In this document: piece after piece, positions 46,421-56,043 of the stretch | How positions within the stretch are numbered: position 1 is the stretch's first letter | Layout of the letters: the number at the start of each line of letters is the position of its first letter | Source of the DNA: Litchfieldella qijiaojingensis | GTDB lineage: Bacteria; Pseudomonadota; Gammaproteobacteria; Pseudomonadales; Halomonadaceae | Length of the DNA stretch: 64,000 nt | Assembly (NCBI RefSeq): GCF_014651875.1 | Contig: NZ_BMXS01000003.1 | Span: 124,001-188,000 of the forward strand | Direction: 5' to 3' | Translations under genes and position numbers: made by a program | The notes under the pieces: model-generated | Databases searched by the model: none | Told to the model about the DNA's origin: nothing | The model's input: only the letters and a program-made list of their open reading frames with translations

Positions 46421-48295
46421 ATGGTTTCCTCCCTGCGTATACGCATCCTGATCGCCACCTTGGTGGTGATCGCTTTGGCACTGGCAATCAATGGCATTGC
46501 CAGCTATCTGACCGTGAAGTCCCACAATGATGACCAGGTGAGCCGACAACTGGCGTCCGTGACCCAAGGTCATGCCCTGGCAATCGGTGAGTGGATCGGT
46601 GCTCGCACCAGCATGATCGAAGCGGCACGTGCCCCGGTGGCGGGTGACGCGCCTGTCACGGCACTGGTCCAGTTGGCCGAGTCCGGTGGCTTTCTCTCGG
46701 CCTACCTGGGCAAGCCCGACGGTAGCCTGATCGCTTCCGATGGGTGGGTGCCGCCCGACGACTATGACCCGCGACAGCGTGGCTGGTATATCGATGCCAC
46801 CGAGCGCGGTGAGACCATTGTCTCGCTGCCCTACGTCGACGCCAATTCGGGACAGGTGGTGGTGTCTTTTGCCACTCCGGTCGAACGAAGCGGCACGCTG
46901 GTCGGCGTGATCGGTGGCGATGTGGTGATTGATGACATCGTTGCCGACATCGCGGCCATTCAGCCGACACCTTCGAGTTTCGCCTTCCTGAGCAGAGGAG
47001 GAGAGACACTGATCGCCCATCCCGACGCCGATCTCATCCTGGAGCCCGTGACCCGGCTGAGCGACGACTTGACGCCACAGACGATGGCGGCACTGAGCCG
47101 CGATGGAGAGAGACGTGCCATCGATATCGAGGGGCGCGGCAAGCGTCTTGCCGTGGTGCCTATCGCGGGTAGCGACTGGGAGTTGGGCGTGGCGCTCGAT
47201 ACGCGTGAAGCCAATGCTGGACTGCGAGGCATCATTCACACATCTCTGATCACGTTGCTGGTGGTGGCGGCTATTGCCGCGGTGCTGCTCGGCATGTGGC
47301 TCAAGCGCTCACTGGGAGGCCTGGTGCGGGCTCGCGATGCCATGGAGAACATCGCCAGTGGCAGTGGTGACCTGACGCGTCGGCTGCCGGAGGAGGGGAG
47401 CGATGAAGTGGCGCAGATCGCCTCGGCATTCAACCGCTTCGTCGCCAAGATGGAAACGGTGATGTTGACCATTCGCGACAGCAGTGAGGCCGTGCGCGTC
47501 GCCGCCACCGAAATTGCCAGCGGCGGTCAGGATCTGTCACGGCGCACCGAAACCGCTGCCGCCAGCCTGCAGCAGACTTCGGCCTCGATGGAGGAGATCA
47601 CCAGCACCGTGGAACACACCGCCGAGTCGTCGCGGGAGGCCGACTCACTTTCCCAGTCGGCGTCTTCGGTGGCGACACGCGGTGGTGAGGTAGTTTCCCG
47701 AGTGGTCAGCACCATGGATGAGATTACCGATTCCTCGCGGCAGATCGCCGAGATCGTCACGCTGATGGACGGCATCGCCTTCCAGACTAATCTGCTGGCG
47801 CTCAATGCCTCGGTGGAGGCGGCACGGGCCGGTGAACAGGGTCGCGGCTTCGCGGTGGTGGCTGGCGAGGTGCGCCAATTGGCCGGCCGCTCGGCCTCCG
47901 CCGCGCGCGAGATACGCGCATTGATCGACACCTCGGTGGCCCGGACCGAAGAAGGTGCCGAACTGGTGCGCACCGCCGGTACCACCATGGGGGAAATCGT
48001 CGATAGCATTACCCGGGTGGCTGACGTACTGGGTGAAATCACCACCGCTACCGCCGAGCAGAGTGACGGGGTCGGTCAGGTCAATGTGGCGGTCTCCGAA
48101 CTCGACCGCATGATCCAGCAGAATGCCTCGCTGGTCGAAGAGTCGACCACGGCGGCTGAGCAACTCAAGGATCAGGCGGACCGGCTGGCCACGGCAGTGG
48201 GAGGTTTCACTCTCAGCCAGGAGCGGCCATCAAGCATCTCGCCACAAACGTTGCAGATCCGCCAAAAGGAGTATCCGCGCCTCGAGTCGGCCTGA
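46421..48295 (+). CDS. Methyl-accepting chemotaxis protein with dCache amino-acid sensor
   Basis: The 624-residue receptor has a transmembrane helix (about 8-30), a periplasmic double-Cache domain (35-270), a second helix (about 276-296), a HAMP domain and a cytoplasmic signalling domain with the hairpin tip [20 protein letters not shown] and methylation helices. Y115, R120, W122, Y123, Y138 and D167 have the spacing of the known amino-acid-binding dCache motif (as in PctA), so the ligand is probably an amino acid. It lacks a C-terminal NWETF-type pentapeptide. The start at 46421 matches the first transmembrane segment. Confidence 0.92.
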   Translation: MVSSLRIRILIATLVVIALALAINGIASYLTVKSHNDDQVSRQLASVTQGHALAIGEWIGARTSMIEAARAPVAGDAPVTALVQLAESGGFLSAYLGKPDGSLIASDGWVPPDDYDPRQRGWYIDATERGETIVSLPYVDANSGQVVVSFATPVERSGTLVGVIGGDVVIDDIVADIAAIQPTPSSFAFLSRGGETLIAHPDADLILEPVTRLSDDLTPQTMAALSRDGERRAIDIEGRGKRLAVVPIAGSDWELGVALDTREANAGLRGIIHTSLITLLVVAAIAAVLLGMWLKRSLGGLVRARDAMENIASGSGDLTRRLPEEGSDEVAQIASAFNRFVAKMETVMLTIRDSSEAVRVAATEIASGGQDLSRRTETAAASLQQTSASMEEITSTVEHTAESSREADSLSQSASSVATRGGEVVSRVVSTMDEITDSSRQIAEIVTLMDGIAFQTNLLALNASVEAARAGEQGRGFAVVAGEVRQLAGRSASAAREIRALIDTSVARTEEGAELVRTAGTTMGEIVDSITRVADVLGEITTATAEQSDGVGQVNVAVSELDRMIQQNASLVEESTTAAEQLKDQADRLATAVGGFTLSQERPSSISPQTLQIRQKEYPRLESA

Positions 48296-48317
48296 GTGCA
48301 GCATTCCTCCCACGCCT

Positions 48318-48339
48318 GCCCGGCTTCGACCGGGCTTTC
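48318..48339 (+). terminator. Terminator after the chemoreceptor gene
   Basis: GCCCGG and CCGGGC flank the loop CTTCGA, followed by TTTCT. It sits between the chemoreceptor gene and the convergent LysR gene. Confidence 0.6.
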
Positions 48340-48353
48340 TCGACGACCTTGGT

Positions 48354-49280
48354 TCAGGGAATATAGGGCAGGTCGATCTCGTCGCTGCGCTCGATGCCTT
48401 CGGTCATCTGCCGGCACAGGCGCAAGAATTCGCGCATGCCGGTAGTTAGATACTTGTGGCGATGCCAGATGAAGGAAAACTGGCGCCGCAGGTCCAACTC
48501 CGGGGTCGGCAATGGTACCAGGCTGCCACGGCGGAAGGCATCGCGTAGCGCCAGTCGCGACACGCAACCGATGCCCAGCCCCGATTCCACGGCACGTTTG
48601 ATGCCCTCGGTATGCTCCAGTTCGAGCAGGATGTTGAAACGTCCACGGCGGTGCCGGGCGGCATGCTCGAGGGTCAGTCGTGTCCCCGAGCCCTGTTCGC
48701 GCATGATCCAGTCGGCGCGCAGCAAGCGGTCCATATCCAACTTGCCGACGTTGGCCAGTGGGTGGAGCGGTGAGCAGAACACTACCAATTCGTCCTCTAC
48801 CCAAGGCTGCATCACCACATCCTCGTGCTGACAATCACCTTCGATCAGACCCAGATCAAGTTCGTGCTGCACGATGCGTTCGATAATGGCGGCCGTATTG
48901 CGTACCTGAAGCCGTACTCGGCTATCCGGATGGCGTTGTAGAAAGTCGCTGATCAGCAGGGTGGCCAGATAGTTGCCGATGGTCAGAGTGGCGCCGACGT
49001 CGAGCGAGCCTATTCCTCGCTGGCCGCGCAGCAGTTCCTCGATTTCCTCGGCACGATCGAGCAGGGCTACCGCCTTGGGCAGGATCTGGAAACCTAGTGC
49101 GTTGAGTTTGAGGCGCTTGCCGATGCGGTCGAGCAGCTGACAGTCGAATTGGCGCTCGAGCTCGGCCAACGCCGTACTGGCCGCCGACTGCGACAAGGAC
49201 AGGGCATGGGCGGCTCGCGATACGCTTTCGTGTTGGGCGACGGCGACGAAGACTTCCAATTGACGCAAGGTGTAACGCAC
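48354..49280 (-). CDS. finR: LysR-family regulator, FinR-like
   Basis: The 308-residue regulator has an N-terminal helix-turn-helix (SVSRAAHALSLSQSAASTAL at about 19-38) and a C-terminal type-2 periplasmic-binding effector domain. It is divergent from fpr, the arrangement in Pseudomonas, where FinR activates fpr under oxidative stress. The symbol rests on this context plus similarity. Translation probably starts at GTG 49280, with GGGAG upstream. Cysteines at two places in the effector half could have a redox role, which is a guess. Confidence 0.85.
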   Translation of the reverse strand: MRYTLRQLEVFVAVAQHESVSRAAHALSLSQSAASTALAELERQFDCQLLDRIGKRLKLNALGFQILPKAVALLDRAEEIEELLRGQRGIGSLDVGATLTIGNYLATLLISDFLQRHPDSRVRLQVRNTAAIIERIVQHELDLGLIEGDCQHEDVVMQPWVEDELVVFCSPLHPLANVGKLDMDRLLRADWIMREQGSGTRLTLEHAARHRRGRFNILLELEHTEGIKRAVESGLGIGCVSRLALRDAFRRGSLVPLPTPELDLRRQFSFIWHRHKYLTTGMREFLRLCRQMTEGIERSDEIDLPYIP

Positions 49281-49302
49281 GATGGGCTCCCAATGGTCTA
49301 CA

Positions 49303-49332
49303 TATCCATATTATAGATAAGCTTTATCCATA
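49303..49332. promoter_or_regulatory. Candidate FinR binding region
   Basis: TATCCATA occurs twice, at 49303-49310 and 49325-49332, 22 bases apart, about two helical turns. Between and overlapping them is the dyad GATAA-GCT-TTATC (49316-49328). It lies in the A/T-rich divergent gap, the expected place for a LysR site. Confidence 0.45.
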
Positions 49333-49426
49333 CTACCCATTTAACAGATATGAAATAGGGGCTTAGAATTACCAACAAAGTTAATCAAGCGATGTTATTC
49401 GCTAATGGAATATGAAGGAGCCGGTC

Positions 49427-50203
49427 GTGAGCAAGTTTGCCCTGGAAGAAGTCCTCAGCGTCCATCACTGGAACGACAGTCTATTCAGCTTCCGCACCAC
49501 GCGTGAGCGTAGCCTGCGCTTCAAGAACGGTCAGTTCGTGATGATCGGTCTCGAGGTGAACGGCAAGCCCCTGATGCGCGCCTACTCCATCGCTAGCCCC
49601 AACTACGAGGACCACCTCGAGTTCTTCAGCATCAAGGTCCCGGACGGCCCGCTGACCTCACGCCTGCAGCATCTCAAGGTAGGCGACCAGATCATGGTCA
49701 GCCGCAAGCCCACCGGTACTTTGGTCACCGATGACCTGCTGCCCGGACGCAACCTCTACCTGCTGTCCACCGGCACGGGTCTGGCACCGTTCATGAGCCT
49801 GATCCAGGATCCCGAAGCCTACGAACGCTTCGAAAAGATCGTACTGATCCACGGTGTGCGCCATGTCAGTGAACTCGCTTACGCAGACTTCATCACCAAG
49901 GAGCTGCCGGCTCACGAGTACCTGGGCGAAGAGATCAGCGAGAAGTTGGTCTATTATCCGACGGTTACCCGCGAGGAGTTCCATACCATGGGACGCCTGA
50001 CCGACCACATCAACAGCGGCAAGCTGTTCGAGGACACCGGCCTGCCGGTGATCGATCCCAAGCAGGATCGCGCCATGATCTGCGGCAGCCCGTCGATGCT
50101 CGACGACACTAGCGCCCTGCTCGACGACCTCGGCTTCCAGATCTCGCCACGCATGGGCGAACCTGGCGACTACGTCATCGAACGTGCCTTCGTCGAAAAA
50201 TAA
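49427..50203 (+). CDS. fpr: Ferredoxin--NADP reductase
   Basis: The 258-residue flavoenzyme passes electrons between NADPH and ferredoxin or flavodoxin. It has the FAD motif RAYSIASPNYEDHLEFFS, VPDGPLTSRLQHL, the NADP-binding STGTGLAPFMSLIQDPE and the C terminus FVEK typical of pseudomonad Fpr. The GTG at 49427 has AAGGAG seven bases upstream and gives the standard length; the ATG at 49412 lies over that site. Its 3' flank carries dyad repeats and a strong terminator. Confidence 0.94.
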   Translation: MSKFALEEVLSVHHWNDSLFSFRTTRERSLRFKNGQFVMIGLEVNGKPLMRAYSIASPNYEDHLEFFSIKVPDGPLTSRLQHLKVGDQIMVSRKPTGTLVTDDLLPGRNLYLLSTGTGLAPFMSLIQDPEAYERFEKIVLIHGVRHVSELAYADFITKELPAHEYLGEEISEKLVYYPTVTREEFHTMGRLTDHINSGKLFEDTGLPVIDPKQDRAMICGSPSMLDDTSALLDDLGFQISPRMGEPGDYVIERAFVEK

Positions 50204-50205
50204 GT

Positions 50206-50284
50206 CTTGAAGCTGGAAGAGCGCCGCTTCGCGGCTGGAAGTCATAAGCTAGAAGCTTGAAGAGCGGCGCTCCGCGCCTGGAAG
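50206..50284. repeat. Two dyad repeat units after fpr
   Basis: Unit A (50206-50241) and unit B (50256-50284) both start CTTGAAG and end CTGGAAG with a short hairpin between: GCCGC-TTC-GCGGC in A and GGCGC-TCC-GCGCC in B. The hairpin arms differ in a compensatory manner. The GCTTGAA and GCTGGAA words resemble the GCTCGAA heptamer at 50364-50405. Confidence 0.65.
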
Positions 50285-50291
50285 CTGGAAG

Positions 50292-50330
50292 AGAAAAGCC
50301 CCTGCAGAATTGAATTGCAGGGGCTTTTCT
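50292..50330. terminator. Bidirectional terminator between fpr and glnK
   Basis: AGAAAAGCCCCTGCA and its exact complement form a 15-bp stem with a 9-base loop, giving an A-run on one side and a T-run on the other. It can end both fpr and the convergent glnK transcript. Confidence 0.85.
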
Positions 50331-50363
50331 TGGTTTGTCATTAAGCTGTCAAGCTCTGCCTAG

Positions 50364-50405
50364 CTTCGAGCTTCGAGCTTCGAGCTTCGAGCTTCGAGCT
50401 TCGAG
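50364..50405. repeat. Six tandem heptamers after glnK
   Basis: Six perfect copies of CTTCGAG on the plus strand, read as CTCGAAG or GCTCGAA in the glnK sense. The array begins one or two bases past the glnK TAA stop. A different heptamer, also exactly six copies, follows the glcB stop at 60001-60042. Confidence 0.9.
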
Positions 50406-50406
50406 C

Positions 50407-50802
<396 letters not shown>

Positions 50803-50856
50803 TTAGCATTGCCGAGCGGTATTGGCTGTCAAGCATACACTGCTCGGGCAAGGATT

Positions 50857-50880
50857 AAAAAAGGCCCCCCGAAGGAGGCC
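50857..50880 (-). terminator. Terminator after amtB
   Basis: On the minus strand GGCCTCC-TTCG-GGGGGCC is followed by TTTTTTAA. It lies 35 bases after the amtB stop, before the second PII gene. Confidence 0.8.
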
Positions 50881-50914
50881 AGGGGAGCACGCCAGCTCAC
50901 TCGGTGTGTCGCGA

Positions 50915-52165
50915 TCACTTCTTCGCGCCATTGAACTCGGGATAGGCCTCCAGACCACATTCGGTCAGGTCGACCCCTTCGTATTCTTCCTCTTCGCTGA
51001 CCCGGATACCCATGATTGCCTTGAGGATCAGCCATACCACCAGGCTCGCAATGAAGACCCAGCCAAAGATGCCGATGATGCCGATGATCTGGGCGCCGAA
51101 AGAGGCGTCGGCATTGCTCATCGGGACCGCCAGTACACCCCAGATGCCAGCCACACCATGCACCGAGATGGCGCCGACAGGGTCGTCGACCTTGAGCTTG
51201 TCGAGCGTCACGATGGAGGCGACCACGATGGCCCCGCCGATAGCACCGATGATGGCCGCACCCAGGGCAGGGGGCGAGAGCGGATCAGCGGTGATGGCGA
51301 CCAGGCCAGCCAGGGCACCGTTGAGCGCCATGGTCAGGTCGGCCTTGCGGAACCACAGCTTGGCCAGTACCAGGGCGGCGATCACGCCAGCGGCCGCTGC
51401 GGCATTGGTGTTGACGAACACCTGGGCGACGTTGTTGGCGGACGCGGCATCGGACATCTTCAGCTCGGAACCGCCGTTGAAGCCGAACCAGCCCATCCAC
51501 AGGATGAAGGCGCCCAATGTTGCCAGTGGCATGTTGGCACCAGGAATGGCGTAGATGGAGCCATCCTTGCCGTACTTGCCGGCGCGAGGGCCGAGAACGA
51601 GGACACCGGCCAGGGCTGCCGCTGCACCTGCAAGGTGCACGATGCCGGAACCGGCATAGTCGGAGTAGCCGACTTCGGAAAGCCAGCCGCCACCCCAGGT
51701 CCAGTAGCCTTCCACCGGGTAGATGAAGCCGGTCATGATCACGGCAAAGGCCAGGAAGGCCCAAAGCTTCATGCGTTCGGCCACGGCACCGGAGACGATG
51801 GACATGGCGGTGGCCACGAACACCACCTGGAAGAAGTAGTCGGAACGCATGGAGTAGTAGGGGGCGTCTGCGCCGCCGGCGGTGATGGCATCCAGGGAGT
51901 TCTCGACGCCGATCAGGACTCCCAGACTGGGCAGGAAGCCGCCACTGGTGCTGGAATACATGATGTAGTAGCCGATCAGCAGGTACATGGTACAAGCGAC
52001 GGCGAACAAGGCGACGTTCTTGGTCAGAATCTCGGCGGTATTCTTGGAGCGTACCAAGCCGGCCTCGAGCATCGCGAAGCCGGCGGCCATCCACATGACC
52101 AGCACGCCGCAGACCAAGAAGTAAAAGGTATCGAGCGCGTAAGTCAGCTCTGATAGTTCTGTCAT
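50915..52165 (-). CDS. amtB: Ammonium transporter
   Basis: The 416-residue inner-membrane channel has eleven predicted helices and Amt-family features: MWMAAGFAMLEAGLVRSKN, DYAGSGIVHLAGAAAALAG with a pore histidine, FGFNGGSE in reverse context as WFGFNGGSELK, and SVHGVAGIWGVLAVP. It lacks a long signal peptide. It lies between two PII genes on the same strand, and PII proteins normally block AmtB when nitrogen is plentiful. Confidence 0.95.
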   Translation of the reverse strand: MTELSELTYALDTFYFLVCGVLVMWMAAGFAMLEAGLVRSKNTAEILTKNVALFAVACTMYLLIGYYIMYSSTSGGFLPSLGVLIGVENSLDAITAGGADAPYYSMRSDYFFQVVFVATAMSIVSGAVAERMKLWAFLAFAVIMTGFIYPVEGYWTWGGGWLSEVGYSDYAGSGIVHLAGAAAALAGVLVLGPRAGKYGKDGSIYAIPGANMPLATLGAFILWMGWFGFNGGSELKMSDAASANNVAQVFVNTNAAAAAGVIAALVLAKLWFRKADLTMALNGALAGLVAITADPLSPPALGAAIIGAIGGAIVVASIVTLDKLKVDDPVGAISVHGVAGIWGVLAVPMSNADASFGAQIIGIIGIFGWVFIASLVVWLILKAIMGIRVSEEEEYEGVDLTECGLEAYPEFNGAKK

Positions 52166-52249
52166 TTAATAATCTCCTGAGCCAGCGTCATTCTTCGATG
52201 GTTGCGTTGGCGCGAAATCCTGCGTACCCCGGTCCGGCCTGAAAGGAAA

Positions 52250-52612
<363 letters not shown>

Positions 52613-52642
52613 CTATCAATCGGCTTGCGCCTATTGTGCATC

Positions 52643-52659
52643 AAGCGCAAAGCATGCCA
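52643..52659 (-). promoter_or_regulatory. Candidate sigma-54 promoter for glnK-amtB
   Basis: On the minus strand TGGCATGCTTTGCGCTT has GG and GC elements separated by ten bases, as in sigma-54 promoters, and resembles the E. coli glnAp2 core TGGCACAGATTTCGCTT. It is well placed for a leader of about 40 bases. The -12 part is not a perfect match. Confidence 0.5.
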
Positions 52660-52858
52660 TGATCAATAAAGTTCTTTTTAATCAGGTTGTTGGGCGGGTT
52701 TCTTCACTGCCCTAACAGCAAGGGGCTGCCATGTCGGCAGTTGAATGCATCGAAATGGTGCGTCGTTGCCGTGTCGGTGCATCAAGTTGGCGCATGCGCT
52801 TCGCAGTGCCCTTGCGTATCCTGTAGGAAGTCACATGTCACGGAGCGAGGAGTGATCC

Positions 52859-53209
52859 ATGGTGAACAATGACCGCATCAGCCGGTTGGCGCAGCGGCTT
52901 GGTGAACGTCTTCAGGATGCTTCGCATGCTCCTGAGGAGTTGCAACGTGGGGTACAACAGGTCATGCGCGGCGCCTTCGATCGCCTGGAACTGGTATCAC
53001 GCGAGGATTTCGATATCCTGATGGATGTCCTTCAGCGTACTCGGGCGCGTGTCGAGGCACTGGAGAAGCAGGTTGCGGCACTTGAGGCGACGCTGGAGGC
53101 ACGGCAGCCGACTGAACGGCCGGTGGTCGAGCATCGCGGCGATACCCCGCCAGCGGAGGATGCTGGAGCGGGAGAAGCGAGCAAACCGCCCTCCCGTGAT
53201 GATGATTGA
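52859..53209 (+). CDS. ubiK: Ubiquinone biosynthesis accessory factor UbiK
   Basis: The 116-residue protein resembles UbiK (YqiC), a coiled-coil trimer that helps assemble aerobic ubiquinone biosynthesis proteins with UbiJ. It has an N-terminal amphipathic part, LELVSREDFDILMDVLQRTR and a coiled coil ALEKQVAALEATLEA; the last 35 residues are disordered and acidic, longer than in E. coli. It lies upstream of comM on the same strand, a frequent arrangement in gammaproteobacteria. Confidence 0.88.
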   Translation: MVNNDRISRLAQRLGERLQDASHAPEELQRGVQQVMRGAFDRLELVSREDFDILMDVLQRTRARVEALEKQVAALEATLEARQPTERPVVEHRGDTPPAEDAGAGEASKPPSRDDD

Positions 53210-53342
53210 CCTGGACCGGCTCTCCAACGGCAGGTAGTCGAATCAAGGAAGCCGGTCGCTACCGGGCAATGACTGCGCCACCGCCGCACAGCGGGTAGGT
53301 GGCGTGTACTCAGGGATGAATGACAATGTGCAAGGAATGCCG

Positions 53343-54851
53343 ATGACGCTGGCCCTCATCAATACGCGTGCCAGCGTAGGTCTGGACGCCCCCGAAGTGT
53401 TGGTCGAAGTCCATTTGGCCAACGGCCTGCCGGGGGTGACCTTGGTAGGGTTGCCCGAGACAGCGGTCAAGGAGAGCCGTGAACGGGTGCGTAGCGCCCT
53501 GATCAATGCTGGCTTCGAATTCCCCAATACCCGCCGCATTACCCTCAACTTGGCACCCGCCGACTTGCCCAAGGAGGGCGGGCGTTTCGATCTGCCCATC
53601 GCGCTGGGCATCCTGGTGGCCTCGGGTCAGGTGCCGGCCGAGGCGTTGGAAGGCGTCGAATGCCTGGGCGAGTTGGCGCTCGATGGCCGCTTGCGCCCGG
53701 TATCCGGCGTACTGCCGGTAGCCATGGCGACGCGTCGTGCCGGGCGTCGTTTGCTGGTGCCGCAAGCCAACGCTGATGAAGCCGCTCTGGCGGGAGACCT
53801 GGAAGTCTGGCCTGCCGCTCATCTTCTGGACGTGGTGGCGCATCTGCTGGGACAGACGCGGATCAAGGCGCATCGGCTCAATGTGCCGGCTGCCACGCTC
53901 GCTCCATCCACCGATCTGCTCGACGTACGAGGGCAACATCAGGCTCGGCGTGCCCTGGAGGTTGCGGCGGCGGGCGGTCACAACCTGCTGTTCGCTGGTC
54001 CTCCGGGAACTGGCAAGACCATGCTTGCCAGCCGTTTGCCCGGTATTCTGCCCGTCCTGACCGAAGACGAGGCCTTGGAAGTTGCCGCCATCCGTTCGGT
54101 TTGCGGGTTGCCACTACGCGAACAGTGGGGGCAACGCCCTTTCCGGGCTCCGCATCACACAGCCAGCGCGGTGGCGCTGGTGGGAGGGGGCTCCAAGCCG
54201 CGTCCTGGGGAGATCTCGCTGGCCCACCAGGGAGTGTTGTTTCTCGACGAGCTTCCGGAGTTCAGCCGCAGCGTGCTCGAGGTGATGCGCGAGCCGATGG
54301 AATCAGGGTGTATTTCCATATCCCGGGCCAGCCATCAGCGCCGTTATCCGGCGCGCTTCCAACTGGTGGCGGCGATGAATCCCTGCCCTTGCGGCCACCT
54401 GGGCGATCCACGCCAGCGCTGCCAATGCACCGCCACCCAGATTCAACGCTACCAAGCGCGGCTGTCGGGCCCCTTGCTCGATCGAATCGATCTGCAGGTG
54501 GAGGTACCAGCCTTGCCGCCCGAGCAGTTGACCTCGTCCCAGCAAGGAGAGAGCTCGGCAGAGGTGCGTGCGCGGGTGGAGGCAGCGCGCGAGCGCCAGT
54601 ATGCTCGCGGTGGCCTGAATGCTCATCTACCCGGTCGCGAACTGGAAGCCGCCTGCGCGCTGGGGGTGTCGGAGCGCACTTGGCTAGCCGAGGTGCTGGA
54701 GCGCCTGCACCTCTCGGCGCGAGCCTATCACCGCGTGTTGCGCGTGGCCCTGACCCTGGCCGACTTGGCCGGCGAGGCGCACCCCGCCAAGCCGCAATTG
54801 ATGGAAGCCATCGGCTATCGTCAGCTCGACCGATTGTTGCGCAAGACCTGA
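53343..54851 (+). CDS. comM: ComM/YifB family Mg-chelatase-like AAA+ helicase
   Basis: The 502-residue protein is of the length and order of ComM, a hexameric branch-migration helicase used in natural transformation and recombination. It has an N-terminal Lon-like fold (about 1-170), Walker A GPPGTGKTM, Walker B GVLFLDELPEF, a zinc-like NPCPCGHLGDPRQRCQC segment and a C-terminal Mg-chelatase domain. AAGGA precedes the ATG at 53343. Its stop abuts the end of the convergent aminotransferase gene. Confidence 0.94.
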   Translation: MTLALINTRASVGLDAPEVLVEVHLANGLPGVTLVGLPETAVKESRERVRSALINAGFEFPNTRRITLNLAPADLPKEGGRFDLPIALGILVASGQVPAEALEGVECLGELALDGRLRPVSGVLPVAMATRRAGRRLLVPQANADEAALAGDLEVWPAAHLLDVVAHLLGQTRIKAHRLNVPAATLAPSTDLLDVRGQHQARRALEVAAAGGHNLLFAGPPGTGKTMLASRLPGILPVLTEDEALEVAAIRSVCGLPLREQWGQRPFRAPHHTASAVALVGGGSKPRPGEISLAHQGVLFLDELPEFSRSVLEVMREPMESGCISISRASHQRRYPARFQLVAAMNPCPCGHLGDPRQRCQCTATQIQRYQARLSGPLLDRIDLQVEVPALPPEQLTSSQQGESSAEVRARVEAARERQYARGGLNAHLPGRELEAACALGVSERTWLAEVLERLHLSARAYHRVLRVALTLADLAGEAHPAKPQLMEAIGYRQLDRLLRKT

Positions 54852-55967
54852 TCAACCTTCGAGGCGACCACTTACGGCGCGTTCCAGCGCCGCCAGTCGC
54901 CCTGGCCTCAAGGCGTCCTCCACGGCGCTGATGCGCAACACATGACCGAGCGCGGGGTGTGGCGGTCGATGAATCAGGCTGCCGGCTTCGAGCAGTTCGC
55001 CGTGCACTCGCTTGGCGAGCTCGGTATCGCTCAAGCGTACGGCGACGAAGTTGGTGGCACTGTCGGGAACATCAGCCCCGAGGCCGCGCAACCAGTGGGT
55101 TAGGCGCTGGCGGCGGTCGATCACTGCCTGGACATGGGCGCGAGTCTCACCGGAGTGGTCGAGTAGGGTCTCGGCGGCGGCTTCGGCCAGTGATGATACC
55201 GCGTAGTGGATACGTACCTTGTGCAGCATCTCGATCGTTTCTGGCTCGGCGATCGCATAACCGATGCGCAGCCCTGCTAGCCCGTGGGCCTTGGAGAAGG
55301 TGCGCAGGCGAATCGCGCCGGACCACGCTTCGCCGGCACTGGGCGAGTCGGCATCGGCGCGGAAGTCGTGGTAGGCCTCGTCGAGCAGCAGATGGCAGTC
55401 CTCGGGCAAGGCCTTGAGCAGCCGTGTCACCGCTTCATCGTCGTGTAGGTGACCGCCGGGGTTGTCGGGATTGGCCAGATAGACCAGGCGGGCATCCTCG
55501 CGGTGGGCGGCCTGGGCCAGGGCGTCGAGGTCGGGTGCCAGTATCCCGGGGCTATCGCGATAGTCGACCTCGACGATTCGGCAGCCTTGGCCTGCAGCGA
55601 AATAGCCGAAGGTGGGGTAGGTGCCGGCACTGGACACCACCGTGGTGCCCGGGGTGGCCACAGCGCGCAGCGCCAGAGCCATCAGGCTGTCGGCGCCGGC
55701 ATCGACCAGCAGGGCCTCGAGCGGCGTGCCGAGCCGTTCGCTCAGGCGGGAACGCACCCCCATGGCTTCTGCATCGCCGTAACAGCGGGCCAGATCGGCC
55801 AGTTCGCGGCCGAAGCGTGCCCCCAGTGCCTGATGGGGCATGTCCAGCCCCTCGTTGGAGCCAAGCCGGTACGGGATCTCGCGCCCCAAGCGCCGCTCCA
55901 GGGCCTTGAGGCCGGGGAACGGGTTGGTCGGACCGTCGCGGTAGAGGTGATCGGCAAAACGCGGCAT
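54852..55967 (-). CDS. Histidinol-phosphate aminotransferase family protein
   Basis: The 371-residue class I/II aminotransferase has the HisC-like pattern: YRLGSNEGLDMPHQALG at the N terminus, YLANPDNPGG, LLLDEAYHDF and the PLP lysine in TFSKAHGLAGLRIGY. It may make histidinol phosphate or act on another amino acid such as phenylalanine or tyrosine; it is not in a his operon here. Its last base directly follows the comM stop, leaving no intergenic space between convergent genes. Confidence 0.85.
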   Translation of the reverse strand: MPRFADHLYRDGPTNPFPGLKALERRLGREIPYRLGSNEGLDMPHQALGARFGRELADLARCYGDAEAMGVRSRLSERLGTPLEALLVDAGADSLMALALRAVATPGTTVVSSAGTYPTFGYFAAGQGCRIVEVDYRDSPGILAPDLDALAQAAHREDARLVYLANPDNPGGHLHDDEAVTRLLKALPEDCHLLLDEAYHDFRADADSPSAGEAWSGAIRLRTFSKAHGLAGLRIGYAIAEPETIEMLHKVRIHYAVSSLAEAAAETLLDHSGETRAHVQAVIDRRQRLTHWLRGLGADVPDSATNFVAVRLSDTELAKRVHGELLEAGSLIHRPPHPALGHVLRISAVEDALRPGRLAALERAVSGRLEG

Positions 55968-56043
55968 GACGAAAGACTCCTGGCGAGATGGACATCACTG
56001 CATTGTCGCCGCCCTGGGGGCCGCGATCCAAGCCCCCAGCGCG

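Noticed and set aside
50364-50405. CRISPR-like array after glnK
   Set aside because: Seven-base units without spacers. The same holds for 60001-60042. No cas genes are present.
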